Source: an uncultured Caryophanales bacterium (GTDB lineage: Bacteria > Bacillota_I > Bacilli_A > RFN20 > CAG-826). Taken from it: 64,000 nt of DNA. Both the position numbers and the translations under genes were made by a program. Within the stretch, counting starts at the first letter, position 1, and each line of letters starts with the position of its first letter. The DNA lies in assembly GCA_946624155.1 (NCBI GenBank), contig CAMORU010000001.1, forward strand, positions 124,001-188,000, in the 5' to 3' direction. This document shows positions 17,564 through 26,283 of this stretch, piece after piece. Under the pieces are notes generated by a model. It saw nothing but the letters and a program-made list of their open reading frames with translations, was not told where the DNA came from and did no database searches.

Positions 17564-18823
17564 ATGATTACTTTATTTAAAAACGCAAGAATTTTAACAA
17601 TGAAGTCGAAAGACATCATTTTTGGTGAACTTGCTGTTAAAGATAACAAAATTGCTTTCTTGGGCGAAAAATATAATGGCGAAACTCCTGATAGAGTTAT
17701 CGATTGTGAGCAAAACCTTTTGATGCCTGGACTTAAAAACGCCCATGCGCATACTGCGATGGTTTTCGCTAGATCATGTTCAGATGATTTATCCTTACAT
17801 GATTGGTTATTTACAACCATTTTTCCTATGGAAGAAAAGTTCCAAGATGGTGATATTTATCATTTAACTAAGTTAGGTATCCTTGAATATCTTACTTCTG
17901 GAATAACTGCGGCATTCGACATGTATTTTCATGTTCCAGAAATTGTAAAAGCTAGTGAGGAACTTGGTTTTAGAAGTGTCATTCTTGCAACAAGTAATCA
18001 AGAACCTATATCTTTACTGAAAGAAAGATATCTGACTATAAATAAACCTAATTCTTTATGCTCTTATAAACTTGGTATTCACGCTGAATACACAACAAGT
18101 GAACAAAGAATTAAAGATGTTGTTAAATTAGCTCATGAATTAAAAGCTCCTATTTTCACTCATGTATGTGAAACAGAAGCAGAAGTTCAAGGATGCGTTG
18201 AAAGACACGGAATGACACCTGTTAAATATTTAGATTCACTTGGTTTCTATGATTATGGCGGTGGCGGATTCCATTGTAATTATTTCACTGATGAAGAAAT
18301 TGAAATCTTTAAAAAACGCAATTGTTACATCGTAACATGTCCATGTTCTAATCTTAAACTTGCTAGTGGAATTGCTCCTTTAGTTAGATACAAAAACGCT
18401 GGATTAAATATTGCCATTGGTACAGATGGAGCAGGATCAAATAACGCTCTTGATATGTTTAGAGAAATGTATTTAGTTTCTACACTACAAAAAGTAACGA
18501 CTAAAGATCCAACTGCTATGGATGGATTTGAAGTGCTTAAAATGGCAACAGTTAATGGCGCACATGCATTAGGTTTAAATGATTCTGATGTATTAGAAGT
18601 TGGTAAAAACGCTGACATTATAATGATTGATTTGAAGAATCCTGCTATGCAGCCTATTAATAATATCGCAAAAAACATTGTTTATTCTGGTTCAAAAGAC
18701 TGTGTAAAAATGACAATGATTAATGGTAAAATTCTTTACTATAATCATGAATTTTTCGTAGAACAAGACGTAAATGAAATTATTTCAAAAGCAAATGAAG
18801 TCACTCAAAGGTTAAAATCATGA
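17564..18823 (+). CDS. Amidohydrolase of the SAH/MTA/5'-deoxyadenosine deaminase (MtaD/DadD) type
   Basis: 419 residues. Metal site: H61 and H63 in NAHAHTAMV, a histidine in GIHAEYTTSE, another in FTHVCETEAEV, and aspartate in GTDGAGSNNALD. The ends fold into the small beta-sandwich typical of cyclic amidohydrolases (ILTMKSKDII...GELAVKDNKIAFLG; ...VGKNADIIMIDL). The closest family is 5-methylthioadenosine/S-adenosylhomocysteine deaminase, which hydrolyses the adenine amine; chlorohydrolase- or guanine-deaminase-like specificity cannot be excluded. The last codon overlaps the next gene (ATGA). No clear Shine-Dalgarno precedes the ATG. Confidence 0.85.
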   Translation: MITLFKNARILTMKSKDIIFGELAVKDNKIAFLGEKYNGETPDRVIDCEQNLLMPGLKNAHAHTAMVFARSCSDDLSLHDWLFTTIFPMEEKFQDGDIYHLTKLGILEYLTSGITAAFDMYFHVPEIVKASEELGFRSVILATSNQEPISLLKERYLTINKPNSLCSYKLGIHAEYTTSEQRIKDVVKLAHELKAPIFTHVCETEAEVQGCVERHGMTPVKYLDSLGFYDYGGGGFHCNYFTDEEIEIFKKRNCYIVTCPCSNLKLASGIAPLVRYKNAGLNIAIGTDGAGSNNALDMFREMYLVSTLQKVTTKDPTAMDGFEVLKMATVNGAHALGLNDSDVLEVGKNADIIMIDLKNPAMQPINNIAKNIVYSGSKDCVKMTMINGKILYYNHEFFVEQDVNEIISKANEVTQRLKS

Positions 18824-19197
18824 AATTACAGAAGATACTTTTAATTGTTTCAATTTGTGCAATTTCAATTGGCGCGGGTTTATTAATCGCTGGAGTAGTT
18901 TTATCTTTGCTTCATTACAATGTAATTAGCGATATTTTCTTAGGAATTTCATCAATTTTGGGTGTAATTTCTCTTGGACTACTTGTTTATAGACTAGTTT
19001 TAGTTTCTAAAACAGTTGAGCCAGTAGTTAATAATAGGCCTAATAAACCTAGAGTTGTGGTTAAGGTAGTGGATGTCAAAGATGTTCCAAAAAGCAAAGA
19101 AGAAAAATTGTTTGAACAATACGAAGACTTATATAAAAAGAATCTAATTTCTAAAGAAGATTTAGACCAAAAGAGAAAAGAATTATTAGGAAAATAA
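18820..19197 (+). CDS. Two-TM membrane protein with C-terminal SHOCT domain
   Basis: 125 residues. Two adjacent membrane helices (about 6-30 and 38-62) are followed by a basic linker (NNRPNKPRVVVKVV) and a C-terminal SHOCT motif (FEQYEDLYKKNLISKEDLDQ). SHOCT domains occur at the ends of many membrane or phage proteins and are thought to mediate oligomerisation. It overlaps the deaminase stop by 4 bases (ATGA), so it is translationally coupled, but no functional link is known. Confidence 0.8.
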   Translation: MKLQKILLIVSICAISIGAGLLIAGVVLSLLHYNVISDIFLGISSILGVISLGLLVYRLVLVSKTVEPVVNNRPNKPRVVVKVVDVKDVPKSKEEKLFEQYEDLYKKNLISKEDLDQKRKELLGK

Positions 19198-19228
19198 AAT
19201 CCGGACGTCCGGATTTTATTTTTTTAGA
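19196..19228. terminator. Bidirectional terminator between convergent genes
   Basis: A perfect 22-bp palindrome, 19196-19217 (AAAATCCGGAC and its complement), with T runs on both sides. It starts within the SHOCT gene stop codon and lies just after the stop of the minus-strand gene. Confidence 0.85.
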
Positions 19229-20261
19229 ATGTGAATGTTGTTTGCGGTAAGGCGTAATCTAGGAAGTTAGTAAGAACCTCTTCATAAATCTTATCAGCAG
19301 CTTCATGCTTCCACATAGCCCATGAACCATTATCTTCTACTTCGTTTTTAGGAATTGTTTTTCCTTCTAATGCATAAGCTTGATATTGAAGATTTTTAAT
19401 TCTTGCTTTTGTGTAATAAGTATTAGAAATGTAGTATTTATCGCTCTTTTTAGTAATTAAGTCGTTATAGATAACTGAACCAGAATTATATTTTCCGCCT
19501 TTTAAAAATGAGAAGAATGGAACTGAACCGCTTCCGTAGCCAAATTTTGGATTACTTACTTCGTCCATTCCAAGAGACTTTTTAATATCTAAATATTCTG
19601 GAGTGTCATAGTAAGGTTGAAGATCTACAACATAAATTTTGTTCATGTCGCTATGAGATTTGACGTAATTCCTTAAGATGCCTGGATTAATTGCATTACA
19701 ATCACCACATTTGCTTCTTTCAAAATAAATAACTGCATTTTTCTTTGATGATTTAATCGTAAAATAATCATCTTTTGTTATAAGATAACAACCAGGTAAT
19801 TTTACAGTTTCACTCATGTATTTTTCAAAGCTTTTGCTGTCATACATGATATTTGAATCTTCTTCGGTTGAAATTGATGTTTTCAGTTTACCGTTTTCAA
19901 AAACGGCAAAAGTGGTGGTTGAACTTGCTATGTCAAGAAGTCCATAAGATGCAGCAACATCTTTATTTGAAAGTTGATTGTATGTAACTCTATAGCAAAG
20001 AACATTATTCTTTTTAATATAAGAATTCAAAGTTGGTTGAAAACTATCCCAGCAACTACAAGTAGTGGAAGAGACAACAAGTAAGAAATTATCTTTAGCT
20101 TTTCTTGCGTCATCTATTTCGGAAAGCTCAACTAATTTGCTTTCTTTCGCGTGCATATCGCCAAATGAAAGAAGAACGCGATTGTCTTCTTTTCCACATG
20201 CAGATAAAGTAAAACAATTTAAGATTAAAAATGGTGTTAAAATTTTAGCTAATTTTTTCAT
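19224..20261 (-). CDS. Lipoprotein with two thioredoxin-like modules
   Basis: 345 residues. The lipoprotein signal ends LSAC (cysteine at 22). A first thioredoxin-like region has the motif SSTTCSCW (residues 65-72) and a second has ERSKCGDC (about 180-187), a classical CxxC active site, followed by INPGILRNYV and a VVDLQPYYDTPE region. Both modules sit outside the membrane. Such proteins reduce or exchange disulfides, or deliver reducing power to surface proteins. The first motif is CxC rather than CxxC, so that module may be non-catalytic or metal-binding. It stands alone on the minus strand. Confidence 0.75.
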   Translation of the reverse strand: MKKLAKILTPFLILNCFTLSACGKEDNRVLLSFGDMHAKESKLVELSEIDDARKAKDNFLLVVSSTTCSCWDSFQPTLNSYIKKNNVLCYRVTYNQLSNKDVAASYGLLDIASSTTTFAVFENGKLKTSISTEEDSNIMYDSKSFEKYMSETVKLPGCYLITKDDYFTIKSSKKNAVIYFERSKCGDCNAINPGILRNYVKSHSDMNKIYVVDLQPYYDTPEYLDIKKSLGMDEVSNPKFGYGSGSVPFFSFLKGGKYNSGSVIYNDLITKKSDKYYISNTYYTKARIKNLQYQAYALEGKTIPKNEVEDNGSWAMWKHEAADKIYEEVLTNFLDYALPQTTFTF

Positions 20262-20321
20262 CGAAAATTATTATACTTTTTTTACTTGTTTTTCTCAACT
20301 TGAAAAAAATATGAATATAGA

Positions 20322-20344
20322 GGGGGAAATCAAAGATTACCCCC
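20322..20344 (+). promoter_or_regulatory. GC hairpin in the upstream region of potABCD
   Basis: GGGGG (20322-20326) pairs with CCCCC (20340-20344); inside, AAT pairs with ATT after one mismatch. It lies about 135 bases before the potA start in very AT-rich DNA. A 26-codon reading frame starts at 20311 and covers it (MNIEGEIKDYPLDISDEKL), but has no visible ribosome site. A leader element or small leader peptide is possible. Confidence 0.3.
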
Positions 20345-20477
20345 TAGATATTAGCGATGAAAAATTAATTAAAAAAAGTATTGCAAATTAAAGTCGTGTT
20401 TTCTATTATTTTTTCATCTTAATATTTCGTTAAGAGTAATTCGCTTATTTATTGTTATGGTTATGGAGGGTACTTAT

Positions 20478-21986
20478 ATGGCATCCAATGAAGTAATTAT
20501 CTCTTTAAATAATGTCGTGAAGTCATTCGGTGACTTTTTTGCTGTTGACCACTTCACATTAGACATTAAAAAAGGGCAATTCGTTACAATTTTAGGTCCG
20601 TCAGGATGTGGTAAAACCACAACTTTAAGAATGATTGGAGGTTTTGAACTTCCAACAGGCGGAACAATTCTTTTAAATGGCGAAGATATCACAAAACTTC
20701 CACCTTATAAAAGACCAATTAATACAGTATTTCAACGCTATGCGTTGTTCCCACATTTAGATGTTTATGACAATGTTGCTTTTGGACTTCGTTATAAGAA
20801 GATTCCTTATGAAACTACTGATAAAAAAGGTAACAAAGTTACTAAATTTAGAAAATACACACCAAAAGAAATTGATGAGATGGTCATTAAAGCTTTAAGA
20901 GTAGTTGACCTTGAAGAACTTGAAGATCGTGATGTTACAACTCTTTCTGGTGGTCAGCAACAACGCGTTGCTATAGCAAGATGTATTATTAATAAACCTG
21001 AAATTCTTCTTCTTGATGAACCTTTAGGTGCTCTTGACTTGAAGATGAGAAAAGATATGCAAATCGAATTAAAAGAAATGCATAAGAAATTAGGTATTAC
21101 ATTTATCTATGTTACACATGACCAAGAAGAAGCACTGACTATGTCAGATGTTATTGTTGTTATGAATCATGGTGTTATCCAACAAGTTGGAACTCCAGAA
21201 CAAATTTATAATGAACCTGCTAACGTTTTCGTTGCAGATTTTATTGGTGAATCAAACTTACTTAATGGCGTTATGACAAAACAAAAAGTCGTCAAAATGC
21301 TTGGCCATGAATTCGTTTGTCTTGATGACTTCCCAGTTAATGAACGTGTCGACGTTGTTGTACGTCCTGAAGATGTAAAGATTCGTTTCAAAGGTGAAGG
21401 CGATGTTGATGGTGTAGTTACATCAAAAGTCTTTAAAGGCGTTCATTATGAATATTTAATTCAAATTGGAAAGAATGAAATTCTTGCGAAATCTACTAAA
21501 GATATAAAAGATAGCGAAGTTGGTATTTCAATTTCGCCTGACGGAATTCATGTTATGAAAAAACCAAATCTTCAAAACTTATACACTAATTGTGAAGTTC
21601 AAAAGGATAATTCTGTCGAACTTTCAACAGGTTATGTTGATGTTGATTTAACTCAAATCCTTAAAGGTTCTTCTTTGGATGAAGATGGTTATCTTTGTCT
21701 AAAAGACAAAAAATATGATTTAACTGGCGCTAAAGTTACTTTAGAAATCGATAAAACAAGAATTGAAATATCTGATGATACTGAATTTGGTCAAATCCAA
21801 GGTGTTGTCTCAAGCTCACTTTTTGAAGGTGACCATTACCAAGTTATTGTTGATGCTGAAGATGATGAATCATTTATTATTGATACAGAATATGAGTACA
21901 ACACTGGTGATCATGTTTCAGTAAAACTTCCTAAAGAACATATTCAAGTAAGACTTAAAGGAGATATTTCGGAATATGAAATTTAG
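20478..21986 (+). CDS. potA: Polyamine ABC transporter ATP-binding protein PotA, with duplicated TOBE-like tail
   Basis: 502 residues from ATG 20478 (GGAGGG at 20465-20470). Walker A GPSGCGKTT near 40-48, Q-loop in NTVFQRYALFPH, signature LSGGQQQRVAIAR, Walker B ILLLDEPLGALD, switch histidine in YVTHDQEEA. After the ATPase domain come a first TOBE-like unit (VVRPEDVKIRFKG...GVVTSKVFKGVHYEYLI) and a second with the same pattern (GVVSSSLFEGDHYQVIV). This makes it about 130 residues longer than typical PotA. The chain includes an insertion (ETTDKKGNKVTKFRKY) in the helical domain. First gene of potABCD; it overlaps potB by 11 bases. Confidence 0.93.
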   Translation: MASNEVIISLNNVVKSFGDFFAVDHFTLDIKKGQFVTILGPSGCGKTTTLRMIGGFELPTGGTILLNGEDITKLPPYKRPINTVFQRYALFPHLDVYDNVAFGLRYKKIPYETTDKKGNKVTKFRKYTPKEIDEMVIKALRVVDLEELEDRDVTTLSGGQQQRVAIARCIINKPEILLLDEPLGALDLKMRKDMQIELKEMHKKLGITFIYVTHDQEEALTMSDVIVVMNHGVIQQVGTPEQIYNEPANVFVADFIGESNLLNGVMTKQKVVKMLGHEFVCLDDFPVNERVDVVVRPEDVKIRFKGEGDVDGVVTSKVFKGVHYEYLIQIGKNEILAKSTKDIKDSEVGISISPDGIHVMKKPNLQNLYTNCEVQKDNSVELSTGYVDVDLTQILKGSSLDEDGYLCLKDKKYDLTGAKVTLEIDKTRIEISDDTEFGQIQGVVSSSLFEGDHYQVIVDAEDDESFIIDTEYEYNTGDHVSVKLPKEHIQVRLKGDISEYEI

Positions 21987-22761
21987 GTTTCAGAGAAAAT
22001 ATTTCTCTATTCCTTATGTCATTTTCATGGCACTTTTCATTATCGTTCCAATGATAGTGATAACTGTCTATGCTTTCTCTGGTCCTGGGGGATTTTTTGG
22101 TCCTGCTGGAAAGTTTTTCTCAGATGGTTCTAAATTCCATGTCTTACTTGTTTCATTCTTTGTGGCAATACAGACAACGATTATTTGTTTATTGATTGGT
22201 TATCCTATTGCTTATTTTCTTGCTAGCAAGAAATATAACAAAAATGCTGTCTTAGTTATGTTATTTATTATGCCTATGTGGATTAATTTCGTTTTACGAA
22301 CTGCTGCCACACGTGACATTTTATTTACAATTGGAGTAACTGGTGGAAGTTTACCTTACCTTGCTACATTAATTGGTATGGTCTATAACTATTTACCATT
22401 TGTTATTCTTCCACTTTATTCCACAATGCTTAAGTTAGATAGAAGCCAAATGGAAGCTGCAGCCGATTTAGGTGCATCTCCAATTAAGGTTTTCTGGTCC
22501 AATGTTATTCCGCAGTCCCTTCCAGGAATTATTTCGGCTATAACAATGACTCTTATGCCAGTTATGAGCTCATATGTTATTTCTGATGCTCTTTCCGAAG
22601 GAAATATTACATTAATTGGTAATTCAATTTACCTTAGTTTTGCCAATTCACAATGGCATAATGGTTCATTTACCGCGTTCTTATTGTTGGTCCTTGTTTT
22701 GCTTACAATGTGGAACACATCTGGTCGTAAATCAGAAGAAGTGCGAGGTGGCTTATGGTAA
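21976..22761 (+). CDS. potB: Polyamine ABC transporter permease PotB
   Basis: 261 residues with six predicted membrane helices. The EAA loop that contacts the ATPase is MEAAADLGASPIKVFWSNVIPQS. The N-terminus (FSIPYVIFMALFIIVPMIVI) and length fit PotB/PotC-type permeases that import spermidine or putrescine. The start overlaps the potA end by 11 bases and the end overlaps potC by 7, indicating tight translational coupling. Confidence 0.92.
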   Translation: MKFRFQRKYFSIPYVIFMALFIIVPMIVITVYAFSGPGGFFGPAGKFFSDGSKFHVLLVSFFVAIQTTIICLLIGYPIAYFLASKKYNKNAVLVMLFIMPMWINFVLRTAATRDILFTIGVTGGSLPYLATLIGMVYNYLPFVILPLYSTMLKLDRSQMEAAADLGASPIKVFWSNVIPQSLPGIISAITMTLMPVMSSYVISDALSEGNITLIGNSIYLSFANSQWHNGSFTAFLLLVLVLLTMWNTSGRKSEEVRGGLW

Positions 22762-23600
22762 AGAAAATTCTCGCAAAATCCTATATTTATTTGATACTTT
22801 TTTTGATGTATCTTCCAATTTTAGTCTTAATTGCGTTCTCATTTTCAATTAACGAAACAATTGGTGAAGGTTATAAACTTGGCACAGATTTATGGGTAAA
22901 TTTATTTGATCCATCCACTAAAATTAGCCAAGAAATTTGGACAGCTTTAGGAAACACATTAATCATTGCAGTTATTTCTGCAATTGTTGCGACAATTTTA
23001 GGCACAATGGGTGCCATTGGCGCATTCTATTCAAGAAAGAAAGCACAAAAAGGTATTGAAATTGCAACCCAAATTCCCGTTTCAAATCCAGAAATTGTTA
23101 TGGCGTTATCACTTGTTGTTATGTTTGTCGCTATTGGAGTAAGGTTTAATTTCTGGACTCTTTTAGTTGGTCATGTAATTCTTGGTTTACCATTTGTTTA
23201 TTTGTCTGTTAGACCTAAATTAATTCAAATGGATCCTCATCTATACGAAGCTGCTTTAGACCTGGGTTGTAGTCCACGTCAAGCACTTGGAAAAGTCGTA
23301 ATTCCGCAAATTATGCCAGGTGTTTTATCTGGGTTCTTGCTTTCAATTACTTTGTCACTTGACGATTTTATCGTCACAGCGTTCACACGCGGTCCAGGTT
23401 TACTTTCTGGAAACAAGAATATAGAGACTTTATCAACTCTTATTCAAGCCAAGATTAAAAAAGGCGCTATTCCGCCTGAGATGAGGCCACTCACTTTAAT
23501 TATTTTTGTAGTAGTTCTTGCAATTGCAATTGGCATCACTTTCTTGAGAAACAAGGATGCTAATAAAGCTAAAGAAAGGAAGGGTAGAGTACATGCGTAA
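22755..23600 (+). CDS. potC: Polyamine ABC transporter permease PotC
   Basis: 281 residues, six membrane helices. EAA loop: YEAALDLGCSPRQALGKVVIPQ. The sequence SFSINETIGEGY after the first helix and SLDDFIVTAFTRGPG near the end are typical for PotC. With PotB it forms the membrane channel of the importer. Its 3' end overlaps potD by 8 bases. Confidence 0.92.
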   Translation: MVKKILAKSYIYLILFLMYLPILVLIAFSFSINETIGEGYKLGTDLWVNLFDPSTKISQEIWTALGNTLIIAVISAIVATILGTMGAIGAFYSRKKAQKGIEIATQIPVSNPEIVMALSLVVMFVAIGVRFNFWTLLVGHVILGLPFVYLSVRPKLIQMDPHLYEAALDLGCSPRQALGKVVIPQIMPGVLSGFLLSITLSLDDFIVTAFTRGPGLLSGNKNIETLSTLIQAKIKKGAIPPEMRPLTLIIFVVVLAIAIGITFLRNKDANKAKERKGRVHA

Positions 23601-25116
23601 ACTTAAAAAATTACTATTTTTACTTCCTTTAAGTGTTGCCGCTACTTCCTTAGCGGGTTGTAAAAATGAAACCAATGTTAGAGTTCTAAGAGTTTTAAAC
23701 TGTGAAGACTACATTTATGAATACGAAGAGGGGGACGAGAAAGAACTTGACTTTGTCAAAAAAGGCAAGGATGTCATGGATCTTTTCGTTGATGAATGGA
23801 AAAAGAAAACAGGCGAAACAATTGAATATGTTTATGACACATTTGATACAAATGAAACAATGTTTAATGAACTTCAAACAGGCAAGACAACATATGATGT
23901 TATTGTTCCGTCTGACTATATGATTCAAAAGTTAATTTCGAACAAAATGCTTCATAAAATATCAGATGAAAATAAGCCTGATTTATGGAAAAATATTTCT
24001 CCTTATCTTAAAGATAAATTTGAGAACTCTTTAGGTATCGCTGATTACGCGGTTCCATACATGTGGGGTACAGTTGGACTTATGTACAATCCATCTTACT
24101 ATATGGAAAGAAATTCAAAATTAAAAGCTAATGACGTTCATAAATTATTTGAAAATTGGGATAGTTTATACTCAAGTGAAGATATTAGAGGAACTTTCTC
24201 AATTAAAGATTCGGTACGTGATACTTACGCTGTATCTTTAGTTCATGCTTTTGCAAGCGAAATTGAAAAAACAACCGATGCTAAAAAGTTAGAGCAAATT
24301 TTCAATAGAAATGATGTCAAAAACATGGCTATTGTTAAAGAAGACATGCTTAAGTTAAAAGAAGCTGCATTTGGTTTTGAATGCGACTCAGGTAAAACTG
24401 ACATGGTCGATGGCAAAATTGGTGCAAATATGTGCTGGAGTGGTGATGCCACTTGGGCCATTTATGAATCAGAAGATGTCGATTTATATTATTCAGTTCC
24501 AATCAATGGTGGTAAGAGTGCATCAAACATTTGGTTTGATGGCCTTTGTATGCCAAGAAATGCTGTTGATGAAAAGCATTTAACTAAAGAAGAAAAAGCA
24601 CAATATGAATTAGCAGAAGAATTTATTAAATTTATGTCTACTCCTAAAATTGCAACGCTTAACTGTTATTGTGTTGGTTACACTCCAGCAGTTGCAGGTG
24701 AAGAAATTATGGACTATATGCTTGATTCTTATGAGGTAACCAAAGGAAGTTATGTTGAATATGACTTAACATATTTCTTCAAAGGCTCATTAAGTGCAGA
24801 CTACTTAAGTAGTCATGGTTATACGGATGATCACATCTTTATTAAAACTTCTATAGATACTGCAAAAAGAGACCTTGCAGCTCAATATCCTTCTAAAGAC
24901 ATTCTTCCTAGACTTGCAGTTATGAAAGATTTTGGAACAGAAGGAAATGCAAGATTACTTGATATGTGGGAACAAGTACGTACTAATCCATTACCTTTAT
25001 GGGGAATTATAGTTCTTGCTATAGAAGGAGTTACCGCAATTGCGTTCGCGATTTATTTAGTTTCTCATAAAGTGAATCGCAAACGCTTTAAAAAAGAGCG
25101 ACATTCTAATAACTAA
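23593..25116 (+). CDS. potD: Polyamine-binding lipoprotein PotD with an extra C-terminal membrane helix
   Basis: 507 residues from ATG 23593 (GGAAGG just upstream inside potC). The lipoprotein signal ends LAGC (cysteine at 22), followed by the solute-binding fold: RVLNCEDYIYEYEEG, YDVIVPSDYMIQKLI, PYMWGTVGLMYNP and NMCWSGDATWAIYES, as in spermidine/putrescine-binding proteins. Unusually, after the binding domain there is a predicted transmembrane helix (LWGIIVLAIEGVTAIAFAIY) and a basic cytoplasmic tail, so the protein would be tethered at both ends. It captures polyamines for PotABC. Confidence 0.9.
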   Translation: MRKLKKLLFLLPLSVAATSLAGCKNETNVRVLRVLNCEDYIYEYEEGDEKELDFVKKGKDVMDLFVDEWKKKTGETIEYVYDTFDTNETMFNELQTGKTTYDVIVPSDYMIQKLISNKMLHKISDENKPDLWKNISPYLKDKFENSLGIADYAVPYMWGTVGLMYNPSYYMERNSKLKANDVHKLFENWDSLYSSEDIRGTFSIKDSVRDTYAVSLVHAFASEIEKTTDAKKLEQIFNRNDVKNMAIVKEDMLKLKEAAFGFECDSGKTDMVDGKIGANMCWSGDATWAIYESEDVDLYYSVPINGGKSASNIWFDGLCMPRNAVDEKHLTKEEKAQYELAEEFIKFMSTPKIATLNCYCVGYTPAVAGEEIMDYMLDSYEVTKGSYVEYDLTYFFKGSLSADYLSSHGYTDDHIFIKTSIDTAKRDLAAQYPSKDILPRLAVMKDFGTEGNARLLDMWEQVRTNPLPLWGIIVLAIEGVTAIAFAIYLVSHKVNRKRFKKERHSNN

Positions 25117-25133
25117 TTTAGTGATTCAAATAA

Positions 25134-25164
25134 AAAAGAAGTGCTACTTTGTAGCACTTCTTTT
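25134..25164. terminator. Bidirectional terminator after potABCD
   Basis: A 14-bp perfect stem (AAAAGAAGTGCTAC with GTAGCACTTCTTTT) around TTT, flanked by A and T runs. It serves potD and the convergent gene at 25166. Confidence 0.9.
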
Positions 25165-25165
25165 G

Positions 25166-25957
25166 TTACATTTGATTGGCACTACTTCGGCTTGAAATAT
25201 TTGAGAAATTGTAACGATTTTGAATATAGAGTAAATCACTTACAATACCAGGGTAATTCACTGCAACGGTATTGCGATGTTTTTCATTTAATATTTCTTT
25301 ATCAGAATATCTTGCGTGTGGTCTAATAACAAATGGACCTATGTGCACACATCGGACCATATAATGCCATGTTTTTCTATCTATATGGCGCATAAATTGG
25401 TCACGTGAGATAAAAACACCAGCTTCTGGATCACCATGATAAATGTAGTCTGCTCTATCAGCTTGTGAATTAACACCTTGAAACAATACTCTATCAGCAA
25501 AATTTTTAACAAAAGCTTTTGAAGAATTAAATTCTTCATTCATCTTTTTTATTTGCTCATCATAAGTGAATCTAGTCTCAACTGAGCTCATTCTTCTTTT
25601 TCCTGAACCGTCAGTTGTACCGTCACCATAATGATATAAAAGATATGTTTTAATAGTTTCTTCACTAATGTTAGATTCTCTTAAAAACTCAACAAATGTC
25701 ATGATATTTTCATTATGCACAGTTTCGGCTGATCCATATTTTAAAGAAATATAACGGTATTGCCTGTTTTGATGAATAACAATATCTGGCTTAATGAAAT
25801 TATCAGTCATATAACAATGTATCTTCTCTTTTTTATCTAAATTCGGATATAAATAGAAAAGTAAAAGCTGAAGATTTTTGTTAAGTTCTGCATAAGTTTT
25901 TTGGTCTAACGCTTTCACAAAATTTTCTTCATTTTGGATACCAATTGTTGTGTTCAT
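25166..25957 (-). CDS. Hypothetical protein with a possible PD-(D/E)XK-like nuclease core
   Basis: 263 residues, soluble, basic. Residues 57-75 (KPDIVIHQNRQYRYISLKYG) show D58, about 12 residues, then S-L-K at 71-73, resembling the beta-hairpin core of PD-(D/E)XK nucleases with the second acid replaced by serine. A helix with HNENIMTFVEFLRES follows. The rest is unfamiliar (RMSSVETRFTYDEQIKKMN; DPEAGVFISRDQFMRHI). A Shine-Dalgarno (AAAGGAGGTG) precedes the ATG on the minus strand. Isolated between potABCD and a tRNA cluster. Nuclease activity is inference. Confidence 0.7.
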   Translation of the reverse strand: MNTTIGIQNEENFVKALDQKTYAELNKNLQLLLFYLYPNLDKKEKIHCYMTDNFIKPDIVIHQNRQYRYISLKYGSAETVHNENIMTFVEFLRESNISEETIKTYLLYHYGDGTTDGSGKRRMSSVETRFTYDEQIKKMNEEFNSSKAFVKNFADRVLFQGVNSQADRADYIYHGDPEAGVFISRDQFMRHIDRKTWHYMVRCVHIGPFVIRPHARYSDKEILNEKHRNTVAVNYPGIVSDLLYIQNRYNFSNISSRSSANQM

Positions 25958-26113
25958 TTTTTCACCTCCTTTCTAGATAGGAATTAAATGTCCTTCTATA
26001 ATTCAGTCAGGGGTAAAAATGAAAACATACGGATTTTATTTTTTTGATTTATTAATAAATCACTTTTTTATAAGTAATTTTGTCTGCTGATTAAGTTTCT
26101 ATCTAGCCTCTAC

Positions 26114-26144
26114 ATCAAGGGATCAAGATTCAAATCGCCACGAC
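26114..26144 (+). repeat. Partial tRNA-Pro-like copy (anticodon 3' side to T-arm), inverted relative to the tRNA
   Basis: Fifteen bases (ATCAAGGGATCAAGA) followed by TTCAAATC and GCCACGAC on the plus strand match the anticodon-to-T-arm part of the intact tRNA-Pro encoded on the minus strand 40 bases away. Stem-forming bases are lost, so it cannot fold as a tRNA. Confidence 0.55.
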
Positions 26145-26149
26145 ATGAA

Positions 26150-26182
26150 AAAAAATCACCCAATCGGGTGATTATTTTTTTC
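26150..26182 (-). terminator. Terminator of the Cys-Arg-Pro tRNA cluster
   Basis: An 8-bp stem (AATCACCC with GGGTGATT) around AATC, flanked by A and T runs. It lies 3 bases beyond the tRNA-Pro CCA end in the direction of transcription. Confidence 0.8.
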
Positions 26183-26184
26183 AA

Positions 26185-26262
26185 TGGTCGGGGCGAAGAG
26201 ATTTGAACTCTTGATCCCTTGATCCCAAATCAAGTGCGGTAACCAAGCTGCGCTACGCCCCG
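26185..26262 (-). tRNA. tRNA-Pro (anticodon TGG)
   Basis: Acceptor CGGGGCG pairs with CGCCCCG; anticodon loop TTTGGGA gives TGG; T-loop TTCAAAT is regular; CCA is encoded (26185-26187). Last of three minus-strand tRNAs (Cys, Arg, Pro). Both flanks carry inverted fragments of the same tRNA. Confidence 0.95.
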
Positions 26263-26283
26263 TAAGCAGATTTTACCCCTACC

